The notes below the pieces were generated by a model that saw only the letters and a program-made list of their open reading frames with translations, did no database searches and was not told the DNA's origin. This document shows, piece after piece, positions 17,135-25,152 of a DNA stretch of 64,000 bases. Positions within the stretch are counted from its first letter, which is position 1. The number at the start of each line of letters is the position of its first letter. The DNA is from JAJZQZ01 sp963790415 (GTDB lineage Bacteria > Actinomycetota > Thermoleophilia > RBG-16-64-13). The translations under genes and the position numbers were made by a program. Location of the stretch: positions 310,001 through 374,000 of the forward strand of contig CAWBOK010000001.1 in NCBI GenBank assembly GCA_963790415.1. The letters run 5' to 3'.

Positions 17135-17938
17135 ATGACCCACCCCCTCTGGATCGTCGATGCCTTCACCACCGAACCCTTCGCCGGGAACCCGGCCGCG
17201 GTCTGCCTACTCGACGGTCCCGCCGACGCGATATGGATGCAGGCCGTGGCGCGCGAGCTCGGCCTGTCGGAAACCGCCTTCCTACATGCGGAAGACAGCG
17301 GGTATCGCCTGCGCTGGTTCACGCCCGCTACCGAGGTGGAACTGTGCGGGCACGCGACCCTTGCCGCCGCGCACGTGCTCTGGACGGAGGGCCTGCTGCC
17401 CGCGGGCTCGTCCGCGACGTTCGACACTCTCAGTGGCCGGCTACGGGCCAAACGCTCCGACGTGTGGATAGAACTGGACTTCCCCGCCTTCACCACCGAG
17501 CCCGCGACGGCCCCGGCGAGACTGGCGGAAGCCCTCGGCAGCGAGCCCCTGACCGTGGCCCGCTGTGGAGACGACTACCTGGCTGTGCTCGCGGACGAGA
17601 GCATGGTGCGCACCCTCACGCCGGACGCACGCGCCCTCGACCGCCTGCCGCTGCGCGGGGTGATCGTGACCGCGGCGGCCGACGGAGCGCCTAGCGAACC
17701 CACCTATGACTTCGTCTCGCGATTCTTCGCTCCAGGGTTCGGCCTGGACGAAGACCCGGTCACCGGCTTCGCACACTGCATCCTGGGACCGTACTGGGCA
17801 GCCAGATGCGGCCGAACCACGCTGGTAGGCTACCAGGCCTCCGCGAGGGGCGGCTACGTGCGGGTGACCTTGCGGGACGACCGGGCCATCCTTGGTGGGC
17901 AGGCAGTCACGATCCTACGCGGTGATCTGCTGGCGTGA
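17135..17938 (+). CDS. PhzF-family isomerase/epimerase
   Basis: 267 residues. The signature begins IVDAFTTEPFAGNPAAVCLL, followed by ARELGLSETAFLH (catalytic Glu ~46), RLRWFTPATEVELCGHATLAAAHVL and, in the second half, RFFAPGFGLDEDPVTGFAHC. These are the hallmarks of the diaminopimelate-epimerase-like PhzF fold. Most members act on unknown small molecules, so phenazine synthesis is not implied. GAAGGAG lies before the ATG. Confidence 0.9.
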   Translation: MTHPLWIVDAFTTEPFAGNPAAVCLLDGPADAIWMQAVARELGLSETAFLHAEDSGYRLRWFTPATEVELCGHATLAAAHVLWTEGLLPAGSSATFDTLSGRLRAKRSDVWIELDFPAFTTEPATAPARLAEALGSEPLTVARCGDDYLAVLADESMVRTLTPDARALDRLPLRGVIVTAAADGAPSEPTYDFVSRFFAPGFGLDEDPVTGFAHCILGPYWAARCGRTTLVGYQASARGGYVRVTLRDDRAILGGQAVTILRGDLLA

Positions 17939-18028
17939 CGTCGGTCCTTTGTCGTATTGAAGCCTACGCCAGTGACTCCGTAGACTGCTCTTGAGACGCC
18001 ACGTGGGCGCGGCAGCCGACAAGGAGGT

Positions 18029-18280
18029 ATGATGGATGTGAGGAACGTCTTACACAAACGGGAGAAAGACGTGGTCACGACCAAGGTATCCACCAGATTC
18101 CAGATTGTCATACCCAAAGCAGCCAGAGACGCCGCAGGCATCCGGCAGGGACAAGTGTTGGGGGTGATAGCGCGGGAGGGGACCATCGTGCTGGTGCCTC
18201 ATCGACCACTTGCCGAGTACCGAGGCATGTTCCCCGGTTTGAACACCGAGAACCTCCGTGATGAGGGTGACCGGCTGTGA
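18029..18280 (+). CDS. AbrB/MazE-type antitoxin (VapB-like)
   Basis: Up to 83 residues. The swapped-hairpin AbrB motif is TKVSTRFQIVIPKAARDAAGIRQGQVLGVIAREGTIVLVP. The C-terminal tail with PGLNTENLRDEGDRL is the likely toxin-binding part. ATG codons at 18029 and 18032 follow AAGGAGG; the second gives better spacing. The stop overlaps the start of the PIN gene (GTGA), the usual vapBC layout. Confidence 0.88.
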   Translation: MMDVRNVLHKREKDVVTTKVSTRFQIVIPKAARDAAGIRQGQVLGVIAREGTIVLVPHRPLAEYRGMFPGLNTENLRDEGDRL

Positions 18281-18645
18281 AGGTCATAGACTCATCTGTC
18301 TGGATCGAGTTTCTCGCCAACGGGCCGGCCGCGGACCAGGTTCTGCCATACCTGGCCGACCCCGACGAACTGATCACTCCCACCATCGTGCTGCTGGAGG
18401 TGTACCGCAAACTCGTGAGAGACCGCGGCCCTGACGCCGGGATCGTCGTGCGCGAGTTGCTCGAGGGCACACACGTTATCCCTCTCTCGGCCGATATCGC
18501 GCTGTCGTCGGCAGACGTGGGGCTACGCCACGGACTGGCCACTGCAGACGCCATCGTCTACGCCACCGCCCTGTCGGCGCGGGCGGAGTTGGTCACCCGT
18601 GACGTGCACTTCCGGGGCCTGCCCGGCGTGGCCTACCTCAGCTGA
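18277..18645 (+). CDS. vapC: VapC-type PIN-domain ribonuclease toxin
   Basis: 122 residues. The PIN acidic residues are in VIDSSVWIEF (Asp4), TIVLLEVYRKL (Glu ~43), GLATADAIVYATA (Asp ~91) and LVTRDVHF (Asp ~110). It would cleave RNA unless bound by the AbrB-type partner encoded immediately upstream. GTG start, translationally coupled. Confidence 0.88.
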   Translation: MKVIDSSVWIEFLANGPAADQVLPYLADPDELITPTIVLLEVYRKLVRDRGPDAGIVVRELLEGTHVIPLSADIALSSADVGLRHGLATADAIVYATALSARAELVTRDVHFRGLPGVAYLS

Positions 18646-18649
18646 ATGC

Positions 18650-18878
18650 GCAACCTCGCCCCGGGGCATCGCTCCCCAGGGGGAGAGGGTGGCCAGATCA
18701 CCCGCGGGGTGTTCCGCACTCACACCCAGACCATCGAGCAGACCGTTCGCCTCGGCCAGCCACGCGTTCGGTCCGTGGAATGGCCCTCCGGACGGCGACG
18801 TACGTGAGAGTCGCGGGCACTTTGACGGAGCTGCCGAGCGGTGTGAGGCAGAAGGTGTCTGCGGTGCCGCCCAGCTAC
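18650..18878 (-). pseudogene. remnant of an SLH/Big_5 surface-protein gene
   Basis: Two blocks in different frames match the intact gene at 22430-23485. A 5' block encodes DTFCLTPLGSSVKVPATLTY (compare DTFYLTPLGGSTKVPATLTY). It is joined directly to a 3' block encoding NAWLAEANGLLDGLG and WGAMPRGEVAHSAE (compare NARIAEANGLLDGLP and WGVMPRGEVAQFLW). About 200 codons between them are missing and there is no start or stop organisation. This fills the gap between vapC and the hydrolase. Confidence 0.75.
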
Positions 18879-18968
18879 CCATGAGCGTACAGGACCGCAT
18901 TCCGCACGTCCACCATAGTACGGTATCGTGAAGCGGAGGACCGCCACAACCCGCCATCGGAGGAAGAC

Positions 18969-19763
18969 GTGCCACATATCACCGCCAATGGCATCCACAT
19001 CGACTACGAGTTGTCCGGACCTGTCGGCCCACCGGTGGTGACGCTCAGCCATTCGATCGCCACCGACTCCCGCATGTGGGAGCCCCAAGTCGAGGCTCTC
19101 GCCCCGCACTTCCGGGTGCTGCGTTTCGACACCCGGGGCCACGGGGGAACAGACGCGCCGCCCGGTCCCTACTCGCTCGAAGAGCTGGCCGAGGACGCGA
19201 ACGCCCTTCTCGAGGCTCTCGGCATTGACCAGACCCACTTCGTCGGCCTGTCGATGGGAGGCATGATCGGCCAGATGCTGGCACTCGCGTACCCCGAACG
19301 GCTGAGCAGCCTGACGCTGTGCGACACCTCCGCGCGCATGCCGCCCGAGATGCGCCCCGAGTGGGACGCACGCATCCAGACCACCCTGACCGCCGGGATG
19401 GAGGCCCACGTCGAGCCCACGATCACGCGCTGGTTCACTTCCGGCTTCATCGAGAACCGTCCGGACGTAGTGGACTCCGTACGCGCGCTGATCCGCGAGA
19501 CAGATGTGCAGGGTTACGTCGGTTGCTGCCGGGCCATTCAGGAACTCGATCTGCTCGACCACCTGCCGGAGATACGGCTGCCCACCCTCGTCATCGTGGG
19601 CCGCGACGACCCCGCGACGCCGGTCGAGGCCGCCCAGGCGATCCACCGCCAGATAGTCGGCTCGCAGCTGGTCGTGGTGGAATCGGCCTCACATCTCTCC
19701 AACCTGGAGCAGCCCGAGGCGTTCAACCAGGCCCTCCTCGCGTTCCTGGAGAAGGTCGGCTAG
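18969..19763 (+). CDS. alpha/beta hydrolase, 3-oxoadipate enol-lactonase-like
   Basis: 264 residues from a GTG with GGAGGAAG before it. Motifs: LSHSIATDSRMWEPQ (oxyanion), RFDTRGHGGTDAP, nucleophile elbow GLSMGGMIGQ (Ser ~98), the cap TITRWFTSGFIENRPD, acid in VIVGRDDPATP and His in VVVESASHLSNLEQP. The WFT and DTRGHG patterns resemble PcaD (beta-ketoadipate pathway). No other pathway genes are adjacent, so the true substrate is open. Confidence 0.8.
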   Translation: MPHITANGIHIDYELSGPVGPPVVTLSHSIATDSRMWEPQVEALAPHFRVLRFDTRGHGGTDAPPGPYSLEELAEDANALLEALGIDQTHFVGLSMGGMIGQMLALAYPERLSSLTLCDTSARMPPEMRPEWDARIQTTLTAGMEAHVEPTITRWFTSGFIENRPDVVDSVRALIRETDVQGYVGCCRAIQELDLLDHLPEIRLPTLVIVGRDDPATPVEAAQAIHRQIVGSQLVVVESASHLSNLEQPEAFNQALLAFLEKVG

Positions 19764-20009
19764 GTTCGCAGCTAAAACTCACGGTCTCTTCGTGAACACG
19801 CGGAAGAGGACGGCGAACGATACGACGCGGCGGCCCAGGCGTGCTTCGGATGTCCGCCGACGTCGACGCCATGCAGGACGATACGCCCTGACGCAGTGTG
19901 TCAGCGCGTCGTGTCCACCGTCTCCTGGGCGGCGCCTCCGCGCCGGAACCGCCCCACCTGAACCACCGTCTCAGCCATGAGTAACTCGGCAGAAAAGAAG
20001 GAGGCAACA

Positions 20010-20429
20010 GTGAAGCGAGGGTCGACAACCGTGCTGCTGATGGCGCTACTGGTGACCGTGGCCGCTGTCCTGGTGGCCTGCGGCTCCGACTCCGCCCCCG
20101 GTGCGCTCCCCCTGGGAAAGGATGCCAACGGAGGGTCGGCCGAACTCAAAGTCGACCAGCTCCTCGAGGTGAAGCTGGAAGGCAACCCCACCACAGGCTA
20201 CTCGTGGGAAGTCAAGACCTCCGGCGAGCCGGCCGTCCGGCTGCAGGGCGAGCCCGTCTATGCTCAGACCAGCCCCGGGAGCACCGTGGTTGGAGCGGGC
20301 GGCACCTTCACCTTCACCTTCGTGGGAGCCCAGCCCGGCACGTCCACCATCGAACTCGTCTACCACCGCCCCTGGGAGACAGACACACCACCGCTCGAGA
20401 CCTTCGTCCTCGAGGTGACGGTCAAGTAG
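20010..20429 (+). CDS. chagasin-type (I42) cysteine protease inhibitor, lipoprotein
   Basis: About 139 residues from GTG 20010, which has AAGGAGG five bases upstream; an ATG at 19977 is less good. A lipoprotein signal ends in VLVAC. The mature part shows the three inhibitory loops of the chagasin fold: GNPTTGYSW, VVGAGGTFTFTF and a terminal YHRPWE. Family members block papain-like proteases. It would be tethered outside the cell, perhaps protecting the surface or tuning a secreted protease. No protease gene is adjacent. Confidence 0.85.
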   Translation: MKRGSTTVLLMALLVTVAAVLVACGSDSAPGALPLGKDANGGSAELKVDQLLEVKLEGNPTTGYSWEVKTSGEPAVRLQGEPVYAQTSPGSTVVGAGGTFTFTFVGAQPGTSTIELVYHRPWETDTPPLETFVLEVTVK

Positions 20430-20564
20430 CCGCAGGGCGGCGCACACCAGGCGGCCGGCGCATCTTCTGAAGGTTGCCGGCAGACGGTGCCCCTTGCCCA
20501 TCGGCGGGCGGGGTCGTAGAGTTGGCACGGGCCAACGTCGATCCGGGGGGGCGTCTCATGGAGA

Positions 20565-21638
20565 ATGTCTGCACGAAAGACACGATGCCCATCCGAGCGT
20601 CTGCGCGCCTACGGCCGGGGTGAGCCGATGGACCGGCTCCCCTGCGTGCCTACCGTGGGCAACACGGCGGCGCGCGTCCTCGGGGTCAAGGTGTCGGAGT
20701 TCCGCGGCAACGGACGACTCATCGCCGAGGCCCAGATCGCCTCTTACAGACGCTTCGGCTATGACGGAATCCGGGTCTTCACCGATCTCTACCAGCAGGC
20801 CGAAGCCATGGGAGCGACGGTCTGCTACCCGGACGACGAAACCGCCTATCTCAAGACGCCGGCCATCACAGAGGTCTCCCAGATCGATTCTCTGGAACCG
20901 GCCGATCCCCTTCGGGACGGGAATCTGCGCCATCATCTGGAGGCCATGAAGAGGGTCACGGAAGCTGTGGGAGACGACGTCCCCGTCACGGGCGCCATCA
21001 CGGGTCCGTTCACCAACGCCACCTTCTTGGTCGGCACCGACCGGCTGATGCGGATGATCATCAGGGATCCGGAGGCGGTCCACAGACTCTGCGAGCTCTC
21101 CTTGCAGACGGCCCTCGCCTACGCCGAAGCGATCCTGAGGGTGGGGTGCACACCGAGCCTCACCGACCCCATGTGTTCCTGTTCGGTCATAGGCCCGAAG
21201 CAGTTCCGGGAGTTCGGGTATCCATATCTCAAACGCCTCGTCGACTATGTCCACGGCAAGGGGAGGCCCGTGACCCTCCATATCTGTGGAAACACCCAGG
21301 TGATCTAGGACCTGATGGCCGATACCGGCGCGGACTGCCTCTCTCTGGACAGCGACGCCGACCTCTCCGCGGCAGTCAACGAGATCGGGCACCGGACACG
21401 GATCATGGGTAACATCCACCCGGCGGAGACGATGTTGCTTGGAAGCCCGGCCTCGGTGCGCCGCGCCACCCGGGAGTGCGTGGCCCAAGCCTACACGAGC
21501 CCGAAGGGATACATCGTGGCTTCGGGGTGCAGCCTCCCTACCGGCACGCCGTTCGACAACATCGACGCCATGCTCGACGCTGTGCGGGAGATCGGGTATC
21601 CCGTGCACCCCGAAGCCCTAGCCTTGGAGACGAGATGA
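20565..21638 (+). pseudogene. MtaA/CmuA-type uroporphyrinogen-decarboxylase-family methyltransferase with in-frame amber codon
   Basis: Read through TAG at 21306-21308 (residue 248) the frame gives ~357 residues, the usual length. Motifs: LPCVPTVGNTAARVLG, YDGIRVFTDLYQQAEAMG, TGPFTNATFLVG, and zinc-ligand His and Cys in LHICGNTQVI, then after the TAG ADTGADCLSLD and SGCSLPTGTPFDNI. Homologues carry Leu at the TAG position, so one base change (TTG to TAG) explains it. These enzymes move methyl groups between a corrinoid protein and coenzyme M or similar thiols. The stop overlaps the DUF1847 start. Readthrough is not excluded, but nothing supports pyrrolysine here. Confidence 0.8.
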
Positions 21639-22372
21639 TGAGTGAAACAGCAAAGCCTCTCACCTGTGCCCGCTGCAGCGCGGTGTGGCAGAAGACGGGC
21701 ACCACATACTGCTGGAGTGGAGACCCGGACACGCGGCCTCCCCAACCGAAGAACTGCCCGTCGGCTCAGGCGGAGGACGTGCTCTCCGAGTCGTTCGAGC
21801 TCTACCGCGGCGACAGCGAGGACGCGAAGATGGCGCGGGCGGCGGCCGAGGTCGAAGGGCTCTGCTATCAGCCCGTCCCAGGCAGCGACGCGGTCAACGC
21901 CCGCTGGACCAGAGTGGAGGACACCATCGCCTTCGCCAAGAAGATGGGCTATCGCAAGATCGGCATCGCCAGTTGCGTGGGCCTGCTGGAGGAGACCAAC
22001 CGCCTCTCCCAGATCCTGGAGGCCCAAGGCTTCGAGCCCCAGAGCGTCTGCTGCAAGACGGGCAGCGTGGACAAGTTGGAGCTCGGGCTGGAAGAAAAGG
22101 ACAAGGTGCGACCCGGTACCTTTGAGCCCGCCTGCAATCCCGTAGCTCAGGCCCGGCTCTTGAACCGTGCGGGAACCGACATGAACGTGATCGTGGGGCT
22201 CTGCGTGGGGCACGACATGCTCTTCAGCAAGTACTCCGAGGCCCCGGTAACCACTTTGGTGGTGAAGGACAGGGTCACGGGCCACAACCCGGTGAGCGTG
22301 TTGTACGGACTGGACTTCTACTACAAGAGGCTCCTGTCGCAGATGGTCGAGGTGCCGGAGCCCGAAGCCTAG
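21635..22372 (+). CDS. DUF1847 cysteine-rich metal-binding protein
   Basis: 245 residues. Starts ATGATG overlapping the upstream TGA. Cysteines occur in CARCSAVW, TYCWSGD and KNCP near the N terminus, and in GIASCVGLLEETNRL, SVCCKTGS, FEPACNPVAQA and VGLCVGHDMLFSKYS, matching the DUF1847 pattern. The family is common in anaerobes beside corrinoid methyltransferases; its biochemical role is unknown. The stop codon lies inside a short tandem repeat. Confidence 0.85.
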   Translation: MMSETAKPLTCARCSAVWQKTGTTYCWSGDPDTRPPQPKNCPSAQAEDVLSESFELYRGDSEDAKMARAAAEVEGLCYQPVPGSDAVNARWTRVEDTIAFAKKMGYRKIGIASCVGLLEETNRLSQILEAQGFEPQSVCCKTGSVDKLELGLEEKDKVRPGTFEPACNPVAQARLLNRAGTDMNVIVGLCVGHDMLFSKYSEAPVTTLVVKDRVTGHNPVSVLYGLDFYYKRLLSQMVEVPEPEA

Positions 22373-22392
22373 CCGAAGCCTAGCCGAAGCCC
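22361..22392. repeat. 11-bp tandem repeat spanning a stop codon
   Basis: CCGAAGCCTAG is repeated exactly twice (22362-22372, 22373-22383) followed by a partial third copy. The first copy supplies the stop of the DUF1847 gene; slippage there would not change the protein because each unit carries TAG in frame or shortly after. Confidence 0.8.
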
Positions 22393-22429
22393 ACGCGCCG
22401 CGGAGTCACCTCGGGCCGGAGTAGGCGTC

Positions 22430-23485
22430 TCAGGGCGTCATCTTCTGCAACGCGTTCCACAAGAACTGCGCAACCTCGCCGCGCGGCATCACCCCCCATG
22501 GATCACCGGCGGTGCCGGTTAGCGGCAGCCCATCGAGCAGGCCGTTCGCCTCGGCGATGCGGGCGTTGGGACCGTGTGTAGCGCTGAACGAGGTACCCCA
22601 CGTGTTGGTGTAGTCGGCGGACGGCGAAGTCAGCAGGGTGGGGTGAAACGCCTGCAGAGCCCGTACCCCCATGGTGACCACCTGGGCACGGCTGATATCC
22701 AAGAAGGGGCCGAAGGTGGTGGGCGTGGTGCCGGTGGTGATGCCGTTGGCGAAGGCCGCGGCCACGTATTCGTTGGGGTATAGGCTGACGGGGTCGTTGG
22801 CGTCCAGATCGACGAACGGCGAGGTCATGCCCTCGGTCACGGTCAGATCGAGTACCCCGCAGATCATCTTGGCGAACTGCTGCCGCCACACCGGGTTGTT
22901 CGGGCGGAACTCCGGGCCGAGCGGGCCGTCGTCACCGGAGACGATCCCCGCTTCGTACAGGCCCTGGATGGCGGCGTGGTAGGGGGCTCCCGACGGCACG
23001 TCCACGAAGCCTTCGGGGGGCGGGAGGGCGGATGCGATCGTGAACGTCCAGGTCCAGGGCGACTGGAGCGGGTTGCCGAGATCGTCCTTGATGCCGACGG
23101 TCACCGTGGCCCGATAGGTGACGCCGTTGGTAAGCAGGGTCGTTGGAGTGAGCGTAGCCCTCTTCTGGACGGCGATGTACGTGAGAGTCGCGGGCACCTT
23201 GGTGGAGCCTCCGAGCGGCGTGAGGTAGAACGTGTCGGAGGTCAGGGTGGTCGCGTCGATGGGCGTCGTGAACTTGACCCAGATCGGCAGCAACGGAGAG
23301 ATGTTGATGGCGCCGGCGGGCGGGCTGAAGGCCTGCGCAACGGGACCGACAGCGGCACGCGTGGGTGCCGGGAAGAGCGCGGCGGCTCCCAGGGCGGCGA
23401 CCACCAGCATCGTGACACACAGCACGTGTGCGACTCCTGCGCGTGGGGTGACTGCGCTACGCGGGCCTCGAACGGGTCGATACAT
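22430..23485 (-). CDS. secreted Big_5 plus S-layer-homology protein
   Basis: 351 residues. A signal peptide (hydrophobic VLCVTMLVVAALGAAALF, then PTRAAV) is followed by a Big_5-like beta-sandwich (~50-155: SPPAGAINISPLLPIWVKFT to PWTWTFTIAS), and three SLH-like repeats (~160-351), including FVDVPSGAPYHAAIQGLYEAGI and PNNPVWRQQFAKMICGVL. SLH domains bind wall polymers, so this is a cell-surface protein. A decayed copy lies at 18650-18878 and similar SLH repeats end the multicopper oxidase and the CAP protein of this window. Confidence 0.85.
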   Translation of the reverse strand: MYRPVRGPRSAVTPRAGVAHVLCVTMLVVAALGAAALFPAPTRAAVGPVAQAFSPPAGAINISPLLPIWVKFTTPIDATTLTSDTFYLTPLGGSTKVPATLTYIAVQKRATLTPTTLLTNGVTYRATVTVGIKDDLGNPLQSPWTWTFTIASALPPPEGFVDVPSGAPYHAAIQGLYEAGIVSGDDGPLGPEFRPNNPVWRQQFAKMICGVLDLTVTEGMTSPFVDLDANDPVSLYPNEYVAAAFANGITTGTTPTTFGPFLDISRAQVVTMGVRALQAFHPTLLTSPSADYTNTWGTSFSATHGPNARIAEANGLLDGLPLTGTAGDPWGVMPRGEVAQFLWNALQKMTP

Positions 23486-23558
23486 GGACGCTCTCCTCCC
23501 CTGGGTGACGTACTAACCCAGTAGGCGTCGGATCGAACAGAATGTCAAGGGTCTTGTG

Positions 23559-23576
23559 TACGAACAAATGTTCGTA
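23559..23576. promoter_or_regulatory. LexA/SOS box (perfect palindrome)
   Basis: TACGAAC-AAAT-GTTCGTA has seven-base perfect arms and contains the Gram-positive/actinobacterial LexA consensus CGAAC-N4-GTTCG. It lies between the divergent SLH gene and the dnaE2-like gene, 42-59 bases before the latter's first possible start. Confidence 0.8.
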
Positions 23577-23626
23577 TAGACTGATCTCCCCACCTTCCGT
23601 CCGAGGGCATAGCTACAGTGAATGAG

Positions 23627-23640
23627 CGAACATACGTTCA
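23627..23640. promoter_or_regulatory. second LexA/SOS box
   Basis: CGAAC-ATAC-GTTCA fits the LexA consensus with one mismatch in the last base. It overlaps the first few codons of the longest possible dnaE2 frame, which argues that translation begins further downstream. Two boxes 66 bp apart suggest tight SOS control. Confidence 0.72.
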
Positions 23641-25127
23641 GCCACTTGGAGCAATACATAGTGCATATTTTATATTTTGCAATACTCTTTGCTGCATCTC
23701 CGAGCCGGCCGTGAGCCCGCAAGTTCCCACCCCGCACGTCCAGAGAGCGAAGGGCCCGGCTTCCACGACCGGTCCCGGTCTCGGTGGCTTCTCCGTACAG
23801 CGCATCGCGCCCAGCCAAGACTATATCCGCCGTGACGGCCAGGGCCCTGACGGCTGTGCCCGCGGGCCGGCCGACCCGGGACCAGCACCGGCGGCAGACA
23901 GTGCCGCACTCAGCAGCACGGGGATCCTGCAATCCTCCGAGGCTCCTGCTCCCCCCTTCATACACCTACACGTCCACTCGAACTTCAGTTTCCTTGACGG
24001 CGGCAGCCGCATCGCCGAGCTGGTCGACCGGGCGGCCGAGCTGGGCCAACCCGCCCTGGCCCTCACCGACCACGACGGCCTCTACGGGGCAGTGCGCTTC
24101 GCCAAGGCCTGCGCCAAGCGAGGCATCCAGGCGATCTTCGGAGTCGAGGTGTGCGTGGAATCGCTGACGGCTGAGTCTCCAGCCGGAAGCGACGCGTCGG
24201 TGGGCGAAACCCGGGCGGCGAGCGGCGGCGGCCCGAGGGGCGGCGGTGACGGCCCACCCTCCGCGGGCCCCAACAACCCATACCACCTGGTGCTCCTCGC
24301 CGAGACGCGCGAGGGCTACGCCAACCTCTGCCGCCTGGTCTCAGCGGCCCACCTGGCCGTACCCGACCGCGACCGCCCCCCCACCGTCACCGCCGCCCTG
24401 CTACGAGAGCACCGCGAGGGGATCATCTGCCTCACCGGCTGCCGCCAGGGAGAGGTAGGCCGCCTGCTCGACGCCGGCCGACCCGCGGAAGCTCCGGACG
24501 TCCTTTACGTCCTGCGCGACATCTTCGGCCCCGATCACCTCTACGTCGAACTGCAGCACTTCGGCTACGAGCCCCACCGCGAGGCCGAAGCCGGTCAGGA
24601 CGGTGGCGCCGTCTACCACAAGCAGCGCGGCGACGACGGCCGTCTGCGCCACTTCCGTGACGACGGCCACCCCGCGGCCCGTGGGGGGCCCGCCCACAGT
24701 GGCCCGACTGCCCGGAGTGGCATCGACGGCGGCGTCTCGCGGGCAACGCGCGACCCCGGCGCGCTCAGGCCGGCACGGCGCCTGCCGCCTCGCCCTGCCG
24801 ATCGTCCCGACCTTCCGCAGGGCCATCCCCAACGTTTGAATCCGGCCGACTACGACGTGGGCTTCCACCCCGACGGCGCTCCCTGGGCACTCTCCTGCCT
24901 GACCTACTGCGACCGACTCCTGCGGCTGGCCCGGGAGTGCGGCCTCCCCGCCGTGCTCACCACCGACGCCCACTACGCCCGGCCCGGCGATCGCGACCTG
25001 CACCTGGTCTGCCGCGCCGCCGGGCGCGATGAGCCGCTCTCCGGCTATCCCGAACCTGCCCCCGGCGCCCGCTGCCTCCGTGCCTCGACCCGAGCTCAGA
25101 GGCTGAGTCTGGAGCCCCTGACTTGAC

Positions 25128-25152
25128 TTGCATTATTGATATGATAATGCAA
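25128..25152. promoter_or_regulatory. AT-rich perfect inverted repeat inside the dnaE2-like gene
   Basis: TTGCATTAT-TGATATG-ATAATGCAA has nine-base perfect arms in an otherwise GC-rich gene, at the point where the PHP and palm parts are separated by an out-of-frame insertion. It looks like a regulator-binding site. Its half-site TGCATTA also occurs before the PadR gene at 46378. Confidence 0.5.

Noticed and set aside
18523..18975. A 150-residue minus-strand gene opposite the end of vapC
   Set aside because: Only its middle matches SLH sequence; the ends run through vapC antisense and promoter DNA, and there is no RBS.
21306..21308. UAG as pyrrolysine in the MtaA-like gene
   Set aside because: Pyrrolysine is known in methylamine methyltransferases (MtmB, MtbB, MttB), not in MtaA-type enzymes, and the position holds Leu in relatives. 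A nonsense mutation is simpler.
25123..25151. A sigma-70 promoter inside dnaE2 (TTGACT followed by TATGATAAT)
   Set aside because: The spacing between the two hexamers is too short (about 14) and the inverted repeat explains the AT-rich bases better.
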